Source of the DNA: Isochrysis galbana | Taxonomy: Eukaryota; Haptophyta; Isochrysidales; Isochrysidaceae | Reading direction: 5' to 3' | DNA: 64,000 nt | Assembly (NCBI GenBank): GCA_018136815.1 | Contig: CM030945.1 | Coordinates: 1,866,091 to 1,930,090, forward strand | Shown here: positions 11,801 through 22,726 of the stretch, one piece after another | Numbering within the stretch: the first letter of the stretch is position 1 | Layout of the letters: every line of letters begins with the position of its first letter | Notes under the pieces: model-generated | Told to the model about the DNA's origin: nothing | The model's input: only the letters and a program-made list of their open reading frames with translations | The model's database searches: none | Made by a program: the position numbers and the translations under genes

Positions 11801-12808
11801 GGCCGCCGTGGTCGCATCATTAGCTGAATTCTCGCTTTCTTCATCAGCAAGATTGTCGCCGCCACTAGGGGCTCCTCCAACAAGACTGGGGTCAGGCTTC
11901 CGTGATGCAGAGGCTGATGTCACTAAAGAGTCAGCATCCTCATATGTGAGTTCTGCTTCCACATCAAGCCCCGATTCAGCAATACCCTGAGAAGTTGAGT
12001 TTTCCTGAGCTGTATCAGCTTCCGGCTCTTCCCGCGTCGTCGAGGCTTCCCCCGCATTGTTCTCGTCATGGTTGGCCAAAGCAATGGCCAGTGCCTCCGC
12101 CTGCGCCGCAGCCTTGTCCAAGTGATGGACGTGCACTTGCTTGCTATTGTCGCCCATTGACTGCTCTGCCAGCCCTGCCCGGGTTGCAGGGCTCGGCTTG
12201 ATAGCTGGCGAGGGGGCGGCGCCAGCACCCACACCCAGTCTTTGGCAAGCCCGCGTACAGTGTGCAAGCATGTAGCTTGGATTCCGCACACACTCTCCTC
12301 CCAAGCTCCACTCATGGCACTGTCGGTCTAGCTCAGACGCCAGGTCCCCATGAGGCGCCAGTGCAGGTGGGCGGCCTGCAAGAACGGTCCCTGGCGTCCT
12401 CAACGGCGTGCGAGCATCCATCGCTGCTCTCGGAGAAGCGCCGGCCGGGTTGATAGTCCTGCCAGTCACACTTGCTGTGCCGGTGGGCTGAGGGGCCTCT
12501 CCTTGTGGTGCGAGTTGCTTTGCCGAGACGGTGCTGCTAGTGATCGAGCCCATCTGCCAGTATAGTAGCACGGTCGCCAACACGATCGCGAATCCAACGA
12601 ACTGGACCGTCGTGCGCCTCGCGAGCGGCCGCGCAGTCGGCAGCGGCAGTGCCGTCTGCGGCCGCACAGCAATGTGCGCGGGCCTGGCGGACTCAGGCGA
12701 GGTACTGCTCCAGTCCTGCGCCCACACCTCATCCTCCTCGTCCCAGTCCCACTCCGACGGCCCCACGCGTTGCGCGCCCAGCGAGGGCGGGCGACGAGAC
12801 GAGAGCAT
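8858..12808 (-). CDS. Large Ser/Thr- and acid-rich type II membrane protein with ShK-like motif
   Basis: One uninterrupted frame of 1316 residues. The N-terminus is cytoplasmic-like and rich in Trp, Asp and Glu. A single membrane span at about residues 69-86 (VGFAIVLATVLLYWQMG) suggests type II topology with a very large lumenal or outer part. Around residues 155-190 is a ShK-toxin-like cysteine motif (C-x2-W-x4-GEC-x2-NPSYM-x3-C-x3-C). Only four cysteines are visible, fewer than the canonical six. The rest is low complexity: an Asp/Glu-rich block (about 230-480), then a Ser/Thr/Asn-rich stretch with many N-x-S/T sites, as in heavily glycosylated cell-surface proteins. No catalytic domain is seen. 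It lacks introns, unlike most neighbours. Function is unknown; a secreted-pathway or scale/cell-coat role is only a guess. Confidence 0.7.
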   Translation of the reverse strand: MLSSRRPPSLGAQRVGPSEWDWDEEDEVWAQDWSSTSPESARPAHIAVRPQTALPLPTARPLARRTTVQFVGFAIVLATVLLYWQMGSITSSTVSAKQLAPQGEAPQPTGTASVTGRTINPAGASPRAAMDARTPLRTPGTVLAGRPPALAPHGDLASELDRQCHEWSLGGECVRNPSYMLAHCTRACQRLGVGAGAAPSPAIKPSPATRAGLAEQSMGDNSKQVHVHHLDKAAAQAEALAIALANHDENNAGEASTTREEPEADTAQENSTSQGIAESGLDVEAELTYEDADSLVTSASASRKPDPSLVGGAPSGGDNLADEESENSANDATTAADDLQTDSVTVSEDSRASKEITLSDAGDADADGKYGAVLEKADLDDVNGSDAEDGNDAYNDHIDAAEDDKGQGGADLDNGDGPGEDDSPSVVDRVGIKEGEGETVPGDDSSVDRNRPAKAEPSYGDVEGADDPRGATDGRDTQSDHEEEKRQDKEDVGPSSANHVPVSTVSENHLSLDQAHTQEENSASDGRDAHLLKEIRVANTSFSIGSKLSAERTVGDAPRHQMGSQAAPFQSSGSSGSAAQGQKVPAELSPSNMSATMAAVPLTPSVVESLASASITNNTGSEPASVTHQHRGSNEADHTHAVPGTANAVGTGTVGGGGSSQGKGRFITIAENSVSQDSASNSSTVEPISNQSVPSLQSTEVLVSSRARERDGLASSASPYLGINTPVVNSSSSRPLHLILDERPPIIPGQKHQEVDVPRDAPSSGEGSSSTTRAGEVTGLQYVSLPRADAVGASAESEREPVVSTKSFGSDDQSKLVPLAEVQFSKAIGSGAKIEAIGEANIVAKEGVGRREPIAPSRVESPAILIGSNSSATLNRPLDTNVMDLKTGETAADVLAHLVSSVRTASHGAMRTDSPADVTGNASTSSNTTFESIDGLAEGIEAGTMDPAEDNSGLFERPKMELKLSTSRPLTNRSLPFVPSMVAVEDRSSIAAMTTIVEKPVSPSAGSTGPAGSTAIRLQPSAIAIEGVQAVPTFSRLDQDTTTSTTSSALPSGNISAPADSLPITTEKINAPQNWVTPLSPDAGSTGLIPAGGSATDMATSQLNVMTSPVDSSVFMELPQADTARIPIIAPISLQSHMSDASSVGGSLVLAPMEPVGVTHLEQSPSSTASADIPLGTKQTENGRDPSQPWDRHSAEFSAFEHPSSRSHAVDESNSTEVAALESVSMSSLSLTTQGSGAPIPRTSAVGGGGMPSVDVSLSMGANAPGSSKTAATEASHKHTSQKSHHGAQPPTPTTRGGELSTPSSQMVGSVAPLVE

Positions 12809-12891
12809 CGCCGCCTGCCGCCCGCCGCCTGCCGCCCGCCGCCGCCCGCCGCCGGCCCGCTCAGAGGATTATGGAACGGTAATCATGTCAT

Positions 12892-12950
12892 GTAAACCTT
12901 TTAATAGGCTCATCGCACACGCGGCCGTGGACTGTGGACCCTGTGCTTTC
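12892..12950 (-). mobile_element. Short LINE 3' terminus remnant
   Basis: Plus-strand AAACCTTTTAATAGGCTC followed by ATCGCACACGCGGCCGTGG matches the 3' end of the copy beginning at 45604. It lies about 90 bp upstream of the start codon of the ShK-motif gene, so it sits in that gene's promoter or 5' leader. Confidence 0.6.
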
Positions 12951-13317
12951 TTTTCACGCAGCCACAGCCATGCACGCAAGCTGCCGGGCGCGCCTCCGAC
13001 TGCCCCCCATGCCCGACGAGTTCTCTTCCGGCCAATTGCCAATTGCGGTCCTCACCAGGATTATCCCCCAAGACTGCGCCGCAAGGCGGGTCTGAACGCC
13101 GCCCCTCGATATTCGCTCGCCGGCTCGCCGGGTAACGTTCGAACCCACCGCCCCTCCGGAAAACACGAGAAATTCAAGCTCAAGCGCTCAAGCTACTCTA
13201 GACCTTCTATTCAACTGTTCAATCCATGGCGTTCGCTCCGATCCGATTCGTCTTAGTAAGAGTCTTAGCTACTGTACCCGAGATTAAACCTACCCGTACT
13301 ACCCCAATCTTATCGAC

Positions 13318-14800
13318 AACTATCGTTATAAACGATAGGGTCATGGAGCGCGCCACGCTCCCTCCCTCTTTCGCCGCCCACCCCGCCGCGCCGACCGACC
13401 ACGACATGACAGACGCTGCGCTGCCGCAGCGCCCTCCAGCCAGGGCCACGCTAGCCCAGGTACCCGCGAGCCACGGCCCGAGCCGAAGCCCCAGAGCCAC
13501 ATCGACAGCATACACCACAACAACACACAATGTGCCAGCACAGCAAGACCAGCACAACAGAACCCACACACAACCAGAGACACAGCGAACAGCCTCCCAT
13601 AGGGAAAGCCTCCGGGCTGGGCCCCTACAAAGCCGTGCGCACTGACCTAGTGCGCTAGTGCGCAAGCACGAGGCGCAGGCCCGGCCGGTCAGCAAGACCA
13701 CCATCAAATTCCTGCTGGTGACATGCAGCACAAGCTGCATGTCCCAGCAACCAGGCTTTCATGCGCAAGCGCAGGATCAAAGCACAGCGGCGAAAGCACC
13801 ATACACCTGCTGTGACCCGGCCACGCGTGATACGCGTGGCCAGGGCACAACACACGGGACGCGCAAGCGGCCAAGAACAACAGCCCCACCCTCAAAACCA
13901 CAAGCCCTTTCAAAAAACTCAAAAACAACAACATCACAGAGGCATGGAGCCTCGCAGAGACGCAAGGGGAAAGGGGCCCTAGGGAGCCCCATACCCGGAC
14001 GGCCTTCGCGCACGATACGCAATCGATCAACCTGGGGGCTAACCACTCACCCCCTACCCCTCGGACCCATGCAGGCAACCCCCCAAGAAGGGGACGACCA
14101 AGAAGACGACAACGAATACCAACCGGACTTCTGACTAATCATCATGACCTTCGCATAGCCACGGCCAATAGATTCGCGCACTGAGAAAAGGCGTGCCGTT
14201 TCTGTACAACAGCCGACGAATCTTCCACACACCTGGGAGAGTGCCCGCGGCTAACGAACATTTTCGACACCCTGGACACACAGGCCCGACACCCGAGCAC
14301 GCCGGACAAACCACGCGAACAAAACATAATAGATAGGCTCTTCATACACCCAAGCGGCCCCTGCCCCAAGGCATTAGCAACGTTATACATGCTCGCATGG
14401 AGATTCATCATAACGGACTTCTACAGGATATACTATGACAACGCCACGTTCTCAGAAAAATCGGTACTAATACGCACACTGGAAAGATTCACCAAACTGA
14501 GCAAGGCGCTACTATTCGCCAACTCAACGGACTCCGCGCGCACCGCCCAGGCGGGCATGGGGAGACAACCCAAAAAGAGGATAGATTTGGCCGATATCCG
14601 GCCACTCTACGAACTAGGCGAAAAGAACGAATTGACCCCCAGCGCGGAGCTTGTATCCCTAGCTAAAACGCTAGGGGTAGAGCACCTGGTTGAAACGGAA
14701 ACCACGGAGCACGTGAGATAGAGTCGAACATCACGCCGGTGCACCGCACTAGGGGCAACCATAACACGAGAAGCTTGCTCTACCCTACCAACAAAAACCC
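13318..14800 (+). mobile_element. Internally deleted LINE, 5' hairpins to ORF2 C-terminus
   Basis: It starts with the hairpin CTATCGTT-ATA-AACGATAG (13320-13338), GGGTC and the ATG at 13343, whose next bases form a second hairpin (GGAGCG, CGCCA, CGCTCC). The first frame (MERATLPPSFAA...) is a Pro/Gln-rich ORF1-type N-terminus shared with other copies. Around 14150-14280 the sequence resembles the ORF2 C-terminal zinc knuckle region. A frame at 14389-14721 (MLAWRFIITDFYRIYYDN...) matches the conserved W-R/K-[FY]-I-x-x-DFYR segment of the copies at 31.4, 36.5 and 52.3 kb. The endonuclease and reverse-transcriptase domains are missing. The 3' end is vague, near AAAACCCAAAAGG at about 14800, where an opposite-strand fragment begins. 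No target-site duplication was found. Confidence 0.72.
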
Positions 14801-15271
14801 AAAAGGCCTGCCCGGTCGTGTTTCTAGCGTCTCTTCGAGTTCGTGGTCTCTGGTGCTGCGGCGTTCCTGGTATAGCCATACGTAATACTTGCGGAGTTCG
14901 CTTCGTATTTCCGCATCGTCTGCGGTCGTGTTTCTCATGTCGTCCCCCGGGGCGTTCCAGTCCCTAGTGATGAAGAGTTCTGGGATCGCGCTGTTAGAGG
15001 CGCGCGTTTGAAATCTTTGAAAGAATTCTTTCGTCATCCTCTCCTCACATTTGAGGGAGTCGAAGCTTTCTTTGATCGTCGGTCTGGACTTCTTGCGAAT
15101 CGCATCTATCTTTTCATTGAGTTCGCGCATTCTATCCACTTTCCTCGCGTTTGGCTCGCCATCGTTGAGCTCTATCCCAATCAATGCAAGCTGCCCACCC
15201 CGGGGGGTGTCCGCGATGGAGAGGGGGGGCCGCGAGGCCCCCATTGACCCCCCCTTATAAAAGTAGGTTGA
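14800..15271 (-). mobile_element. Chimeric LINE fragment: 5' start joined to ORF2 middle
   Basis: The 5' end (minus strand, about 15271) has a hairpin like that at 8743 (CTACTT, TTAT, AAGGGG with one mismatch), then an ATG and a GC-rich hairpin (GGGGGCC, TCGC, GGCCCCC). The encoded start is MGASRPPLSIADTPRGG. The frame then runs into a segment typical of the linker between endonuclease and reverse transcriptase in LINE ORF2 (KSRPTIKESFDSLKCEER, FFQRFQTRASNSAIPELF) and ends near 14800. ORF1, endonuclease and reverse transcriptase are absent. The open frame continues upstream of the hairpin to 15673, but I treat that part as chance. Confidence 0.62.
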
Positions 15272-15956
15272 GCGGCTAGCAGAGAGGGAGAGGGAGTGAG
15301 AGTATCGAGTATAGGCGAAGGCGACACCGTGAGTGCGATGGGCCCCCCGCGCCCCCGTAGCCAGCAGTAGTAGCCTGAATACGCATGCATAATTTTTTCG
15401 CATACAACATGGCGCCACAACACCACAGCTACGAATACCTTTTGTTTGGTCTTCTCCGATTGATTGACCACACCACGTAGCAGGCAGCGCCTCTACCCTC
15501 GAAAGTCTTGCATCTGGAATGGACAGTTGCATCCTCAAGACTTCAACTTCAAGAGAAATCCACCTAGGCCTTGCAGTTTTTGCCTTGCTGAATTGCTGAA
15601 CTTCACGTGCACGATCCGGAATATCAAAATCCACGTCAATTAGAATTGCGGCCGTCGGTGTGCCGCCGCCCACGCCAAACTGTGCTCCATTGAGTGTCTG
15701 CCCAACACTCCCAATCTCTCACAATGCGCAGAAGCGCTCCTCGATCTGCTTCACGCTACCGATCGCTCCTCGGCGCTGCATACACCTCGATGCCGGTAAC
15801 CTTGACTCGTCACGAAGAACAAAGAAAACGGGAGTAAGCCAGTTGGGCATTCTAGCAAGGGTGAGTCACCCCGGCGCTTGCCCGCTGCCCTGCGCAATGC
15901 ACGCCTCCGTAGCATCACCAAGGGATGCGTGCACTCATTCCTCACCTTCTTCCATG
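15272..15956. other. Intergenic, 3' flank of the phosphatase gene
   Basis: No supported gene. A reading frame crosses 15280-15670 on the minus strand, but it has no domain and merges with the retroelement fragment to its left. Confidence 0.4.
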
Positions 15957-18900
15957 CTACTGTTCCATGGCATCCGAGGTCTCCAACGCCTGCAGGAATT
16001 CGTCGTAGTCGATGACGCCATTTCCATCTCGGTCTAGAGCGTCGATTAGGTGATTGATCTGCTCGTCGGTGAACTCGAGACGGAAACCATCCACAGTTCC
16101 CTTGGGCATCTCGGAGAGCGCTGTAAGCGCAGTGCGGAATCTGGAGTGGGATCGAGGCGCGGACCAGGCCATTGTGACTCGTGAGCCAACAAGGACAAGC
16201 AATCTAACTCTATGTTACAGAGGCAACGCGAAGAGCAAATAATGAATGTAGGGCTGACTGTTGGGTCCCTTCGCCCGACAAGTATGCTGAACGTGGGGCC
16301 AGCGTACTCTTCGGGGGTGAGAGACCCGTCTCCATTCGCGTCGAAGTACTCGAATGCTCGCTGCATGCTCCATCGGTGCTGGAAGAAGAGCGAGCACAGC
16401 TGTTCCATGAGCTGTGACACCGCGCCGAGGCCGAGCGCCTCTTGGGCGCTAGAGACCTCGTCGCCAGCCTCTGGGCCACCGCGGACGGAATGTTCGACGT
16501 CATCGAGGATTTGGAAGGCATCAATGAAATCCATGTACTTGATTGTGCCACTTCCCTTTTGGTCGACCCAAGCGGCGAGATCGAGAAGCATCTGTCCTCA
16601 CACAAAGGGGGTGGCCATATGAACATGGATGGAGGTGACAGGATGTTGGCACACATAGAAGCAAATGCCATCTCACAAGCCTCCGCCAGTTTGCGGGTCG
16701 TGAAAAATAGGTCAGGCCCTTCCACTGCACCCTATGCCCCACGAGCCATCATGCGAACGGTCGGGCACCTGTTCAATTGATGCCTTTTGGTCCGGAGAGA
16801 GATTCGCAACTTCATAGCCTCCAAGTTGGACCATAGCCGACTGGAATTCTGAATAGGAGATCACCCCGTCACCATTAGAATCGAAAGAGCGGAACAGCTG
16901 AACACGAGACGAAGGAGAGCGACGCGGTGTCGAAAAAGTGGGAGCAAGGTGGGGCGTCTAGCATCGTGATCGGTCGGCCTAGGTGTTATGGGAAGCACAA
17001 CGACCATGCGCTCACCTGTTCCGAGTCTCTCTTTCGAAGGGCACACTGACGGGCGACAGTGTTGAGAAGCTGCTGCGCCCATTCGGGGGGCTTGCGCACT
17101 TCAGGGGTGGCGCCCGACTCGGCGGCGGCGACATCGCGATACGCAACCTGCTTAGAAGCCGCGAATGTCACATCCGATGCACAGGTTTCGTCCGACCCAA
17201 GGGGCACATGCAATACACGTGTTGACCCGCCCCCAACCCTACCCATGACCCTTGACCACACGCAACGCTGGCAAGGCAAGCAGCGCGGATGGCAGTGGTC
17301 ACCTGTAGCCGGGCGAGTAGAGACGCGGTCGACAGTTCTGCTTTCCCATTGAGGAGCTGCGTGGCGAGCTGGCGGAGGGACGTGTCGGGCATACCCAGTG
17401 CAAAGCGCGACAGGACGGTAAAAAGCTCGTCGAACGTGACGACGCCATCCTAGTAGGAGAGACCAAGAAGGGACGGCAGTGTCCATGGTGAGCTCCAACG
17501 AGGGACCATGAAGCGAGGGATCGCGTAGGACAAACCCCTCCTTGCGTCAAAGAAGTACCTGGTTGACGTCGAAGAACGCCAACGTCCCACCAAGATCCTT
17601 CTTCGTGAGCACTCCAAGAAGGGATCCTAAAAGGTCGGACTGCCAAGAGGTATCCTCGTGAGTGACGCGATATCGAGCCAAGAAGGGGCGGTAGCGGATG
17701 GCGCCACTCTCTTCGAGGGCTGTATCATCAAGAAGCTCCTGAAATGTGGCGGCACAGTGGGACAGCGTGAGCGATGTAATGCGCATCGACTGCGAAGCAT
17801 CGAGAAGGAAACGTTGAGCAGGCCTGCAAGCTGCGGGAAGGATTCTGTGGCAACGCTGCAAAAAGGGCGACGAAAGATGTCAGCAGCATCGCCGGCACCT
17901 GGACGTATTCTTCCCATGGCAGCGGCGCTTGGATCACGTCTCGCAAGCCCGCAAGCCAAGTCTCCTACGATAATTGGGAAACGAGGAAATATAAGGCTTC
18001 CATAGTGCATCCTCGCAACACAACTAGCTACTGCGCGACGGAATCGACCGTCCAATCGGGCCAGGGGGACGGGAGCCGAAGATGCAGAGGATTGGACCAA
18101 GGCGCGCGTGCACTGCCCATTGTCGTACCTGTGATATGGTCTCCGCACCGGAGTGGACTCCTGATCCCGCCGAGTCAACGTGAGAGTCATAATAAGCAGC
18201 AAGGTCGAACTTATGTTCCGCGACTAGCTCCTTCATCTTTTGCAAAACATCAGCCCGCATGAGAGAGTTCGCCTGTGGAGTAGAAGGTGCGGGTACAACG
18301 TCAGCGTGCAGCAGCGTGGCAAGGAGTCGGCCCATTGGAAATGCGCCGAAATCCACGGTGAGTGCGGGATGCTGAGGCGCGAGGCGGTAGCAGGTTGTCG
18401 ACGATCGACGAACACTCATCCACGCACTCTGGGGTCGAAAAAGGACACAGATGGATAGCTGGAGAGAACGCTTTCACCTGATTCTTGAACGATTCCCTCG
18501 CTTCACTCGGCTTCTCAACCGGCGTGGGAGTCCGTGCCCCCGCTTCCTCGGCCTCCATCTGTATAAGATCGGCGACAGAAGGCGCCCAATGCTCCATTAG
18601 CTGGTAATCGAGCTGCGGCGTAAGCAGCATCGTGCCTCCGGTGTTGCCGATCCGCCCGCAGTAATTTGACGCGGAGAAGATGGTGACGAGACGGCCAGCG
18701 TGTTGCACCTGCCCATGGCAGCCGGGTGCGGGAGGGAAGATGAAGATATGGAGTGTATGGTTTGGGGAGGGGAAGGGGAGATGGGTGACCAAAGATGACC
18801 TAGTTCTTGCCTCAACGCAGGACTCCGCCAGCACACTTCAAAGCCCATGCATCATGAGAGGAGGAGCCTCACTTGCACTCCAGACAGCGATTTAGGGACC

Positions 18901-20918
18901 TCATGCGACCGAATGACCATCCGGAGGCGATTGATCTCACAGAACCTTCGCGTCACATCCGGACCAAAGGTGCAGCATCCGGCGCCACGGACCGCAGAGA
19001 GGCCAACGCCATCAGCAGCTCGAGGATCGGCCCACCTGCGGCAACCAGGCAAACGCATGGCGTCGTATGGGAAGCGTTTCGGGCATGCGGCATCTAGGGC
19101 CAGCACGTAAGAAGCGACCCGGTAGGCCGCGGGCGAGAGCCTCCATGAGCGCCGCTCCTCACATTAAGTCGAAGAAGAGGGTGTCCTCGGCGTTTGTGGG
19201 CGCCACGGGAACTGCACGTCTCCGGTTGATCGCGCTGATCTGCGCCAAAGTGGCGGAATTTGTGCGAGAGAGACCGCCATGGAGGACGAGCACCTCGGAG
19301 TTGACGCGCGTAGCCAGGGGCAGCAAGTTGAAGACATCCTAGAGTGAAGCCGTTAGGAAGCAAAACAGCTCAGGGGCCCTTTCCGATCCGGTATCGGCCA
19401 CCAGCCGAGCAACCCAGGAGAAGCATTCAGGCGAGCACATCGGAGCGCACCTGAAAGAGCGTGAAGGTGGCGGAATCATACTTGGAGCCGACTTCAACTG
19501 CAAAGCCTCCACCCTCATGGAAGCCACGGACGTTCATGTCGAGGGACTCATGATTGCCGCGATTGATGTACATGCATCCGGGCATCGCGAGCATGTACCC
19601 AAAAACCTGTCAAGCGGCAAGAGGGAACACTCAAGAGCGAGGACTCTACGAGCTGGTATCCAGCCCCTGACATGGTCCGACCATCGTCGTTAAACATGCG
19701 GCGCGTCACCGCTTCATCGGCGTCACAAAGTACGCTTTCTGCTCCTAGCTCCTTCCCCGGCGCTACCTTGTTTAGGCTCTCTGCTTCTCACCAAGCCCAC
19801 CCCACGCCCAGCCACTCGAGCAGCTCGCGTAAAGACCCCTACTGTGACGCCACATGCCCAGCTCCGGCCGACCCTGGTAGCACCACCGTTCAGAGGTCGG
19901 ACCGACGCCCTGCTCCCGCACTGTCCGGCCAAAACCCTGCCCATGGCCACGCCAGCGCGCCACGCCACTATGGCAGTGTGGCCGATTACGCAGGTCGAGC
20001 CTGAGCGCGGCGGCTCACCAACAGGAGGATCTCGACAGCGTTCTGGCCACGGTCAGCGACGTCGCCATTGATGAGGTAGATGTTGTCCTTGGCTGGGAGC
20101 CCATGCGAGCGGAGGAGCCAGCAGAAGTCGGCGAGCTGGCCGTGCGTGTCACCCACAATGATGAGACGGCCTTCACTCAGCTTCATGTCGACAAGGTTGT
20201 TCACCGACGACAGGAGGTACTTCTTGGTCTGGAGCAAGATGCGCATCGCCACCTTTTGCGGTACGGCCGCCTGGGGCATAGAGGCATCGGGGTAGGCCAC
20301 CCGCTGCTTGATGAGCTGTAGCAGCTCCGCTATGTCGCCCTCGGTCGGGGAGGACTCGAAGAGCGGGCCGGTATACCATGATGGCATCTGTAGTTCAGCG
20401 AGCACTGAGCCATATCCCTCGTCGCCCGAGTCGATGAGCGAGGGGCGGACGTGGGCGCGGCCCGCGCGCATTGATGATTGCCCCAGTGAGTCCTTTTTCT
20501 TGAGAGGCGGGAGCTTCGGTGACGTGGCCACGGCGGCGGGGGCTCCCTGCGGATAGGTCTGTGACAGGTGCTGTAGCACTCTCTGCGAATCCCTTCCCGC
20601 CTGCAGCGCGGCTCCCTCGTCGACCATCTCGATTGCGGCCCATGCGGACGCAACATCGCCCGCGGGCTCGTCTCCCTCCTTGGAGGGCCCCTCTATAGGC
20701 ACGCACTGGGCGCGCTGGACAAAGAGCCCGTGGCGTGGCTTGCACGAGAAGTAGCGGACACCACGCACCGAGCCGTCGTTGCGGCCGACTGCCGAGGCCA
20801 GCTCGATGCCAACCCACTCGCCCTCTGCAAACCCAGTCGGCCCCACGTACCGCACCCTTCCCTCCTGCGAGCGGACAGAGACCCACTGGCCGAGCGAGAG
20901 CTGTGTGGCCGAGGCCAT
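15957..20918 (-). CDS. CAP-Gly / PPP phosphatase / EF-hand protein (PPEF-like)
   Basis: The first exon (20918 to about 20020) encodes a CAP-Gly domain at residues 8-75 (GRVRYVGPTGFAEGEWVGIEL, ending GLFVQ). It also starts a PPP-family metallophosphatase with GDTHGQ and NGDVADRG motifs. Later exons give INRGNHES with N-x-RGFHEG (19451-19606); LVLHGGLS and FFDLM (about 19339-19170); then WADP, AVRGAG, FGPDVTRRF and the RSHEVP motif (about 19041-18870); then LVTIFSASNYCG (about 18712-18500). All core phosphatase motifs are therefore present. The C-terminal half has several EF-hand-like loops: DGVVTFDEL (17440-17460), DSNGDGVISYSE (near 16870), FDANGDGSLTPEE (near 16340) and DRDGNGVIDYDE (near 16010). 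A degenerate one (VDQKGSGTIKYMDF) lies near 16560. The order resembles PPEF/RdgC Ca2+-regulated Ser/Thr phosphatases. CAP-Gly domains bind microtubule tips or EEY-type tails, so a cytoskeletal location is inferred. Some middle exons are not resolved. Confidence 0.83.
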
Positions 20919-20929
20919 CAGCTGGGGGG

Positions 20930-21592
20930 CTAGGGGGGGGGGAAGGGGGTCCTTCTCTCAAGGTAGGGTGAGCGAGAGAGGCTGTCCCTTTTCCCCTCCC
21001 TCTCGCTCTCTCTCCCTCTCTCCCTCCCTCTCTCCCTCCCTCTCTCTCTCTCCCTCTCCCTCTCCCTCTCCCCCTCTCCCCCTCTCCCTCTCTCCCCTTC
21101 TCTCTCTGTCCTGCGCGACTCCTCGGGATGGTCTCTCTCCTCTCTCTCGCTCTCCTCCGCTTTCTGTTTTTGTGTCTCTTCAAGCCCTTCCTCCTGAATC
21201 ACTCACTGTCTTCTCGGAAACCTTCCATCTCTCACACATACCCCTCCCCCTCCTCCCCTCCCCCCTCCCGCCTCTTCTTCCTCGTCTTGCTTTCTTCCCC
21301 CCCTCTCAATCCCTCGCGCCCCCCGCCCCAATCATCATCATCCCGCCCCCTCCCCCCCCCCCCCTCTCTCCCTCCTACTCCCTCTCCCTCTCCCTTCTTC
21401 CCCCCCCCTCCCCCCCTCTCTCTCACAGCCCCCTCCCCCCCACTGCGTCCCTTGGTTGCTCTCTCTCTCTCTCCTTCTCTCTCCTCTCCTTTCGCATACT
21501 TCATCTGCTCTTTCTCTCTCTCTCTCTCACTCCCTCATCAATCCACACGCGCGCGCGCGCGCGCACCCACTCAAACATACACACACAAATAA
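20930..21592. repeat. Polypyrimidine (CT)n/C-rich tract, then a short (GC)n run
   Basis: Hundreds of bases of nearly pure C and T on the plus strand, with a CG-repeat run at about 21549-21563. On the sense strand of the phosphatase gene it is a GA-rich tract ending about 15 bases before the start codon. Long open frames through it are composition artefacts. Confidence 0.9.
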
Positions 21593-22709
21593 ATCAGCTC
21601 TCTTCCGCTTCCACGAGATGCCTTCCCAATTTTCGTGACCGCGTCACGAGAATACTTGTAATAACTGCGTCCCTACTGTTCTCCTACTGGAATACGAGGC
21701 ATGAAGCGCAAGCAAAGGTCAGTGAGTAAAGTAGGCGAGGAGAGAGGGGAAAGAGGAGGGGGGAGGGGAGAGGAGGGTTTTGTTTTCACCCCGCTTCCAA
21801 TATTCTACTCTCGTCTTTATTTCTATCTAGAGGCATGAGCCTCGTAGAACGGCCCGCTTCGTGAAGCGGCCCGCAACGTTCCCCATGGCTCCCACGGCCA
21901 AGCCCAAGCGGTAGAAGGGGCGCAACGAAGACTACCGGTAGCTTTAAAGACAACGACTTCGCAGTGTTGGAACTACGTCATATTAGCATCCTAGAATTTT
22001 TTTGTGCCCAGACACCTAAAACAGTCGCTATCTAATAGATCCCCAGCTTGAAACCGAAAAACTCGAACGCGAAAAGCGAATTTTTGTATACGAATGTTGA
22101 AGACTACGGTCATTGACGTTCAACGACCCACGGGCAGATTCACACATACAGACTCACAGGGCACCTAAGACACTCGACCCAGTGGATTGGGGCCCTACTC
22201 GGCATTCCCTACTACTTTGCCGCAGGGATCTACCCGCGAGCGACGAAATCACGCTCGCTATGGTCTACTGAAGTCGGGCCCCAGAGGCCCTTTCGAGCGC
22301 TGGCAACGCGACCTGCAGTGGGGGTACATGGCGCCCGCGCGCGGGTGCTTCCGCGGCGCCTGCGGCCACCTTAGACCAGAAGCCGAGGCCTGACGCCAAA
22401 AAAGAGCCCTCACAACGAATTGCTGCCCCCCCACACCAGCTGGCATGCTGACGAGGGCGTCTCGTACAGCGAGAGGCCGGCATTTGCCGGCCCCTGGACG
22501 ATCGCCAACGCGATGGACCCCACCTGGACCGCGACGGAAGTAGGCAGCGCACCCATGCCGATGCAGACCTGGCCATCTCGATCCCTCTGGCCTGCCTTCC
22601 AGAGGAGCCCTGGCCGGTGGCCCATCGGACACCCCTCTCCGAGGCGCCATCGCAGTGGACCGAAGTCCGAGGAAGCCCTCTTCACAGTCGACTTGAGCAC
22701 AGAAGAAAC
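21593..22709. other. Intergenic, no gene recognised
   Basis: No supported coding sequence. Open frames at 22187-22393 and 22420-22758 have no domain; their composition resembles decayed retroelement coding sequence but I could not match it. A small stem (GCCCGCTTC, GAAGCGGCC) occurs near 21860. Confidence 0.4.
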
Positions 22710-22726
22710 CGGGCGTTTACGGGAGA

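Noticed and set aside
12531-13256. Plus-strand frame of 241 codons upstream of the ShK-motif gene
   Set aside because: Antisense to the N-terminus of the large gene and runs into a LINE remnant; no recognisable protein.
20779-21729. Long open frame of about 316 codons through the CT-rich tract
   Set aside because: It encodes Ser/Leu/Pro simple sequence dictated by (CT)n composition and crosses the phosphatase start on the opposite strand.
21593-22709. Protein-coding gene in the gap left of the 22.7 kb element
   Set aside because: Short frames without domains or splice logic; composition suggests decayed repeat.
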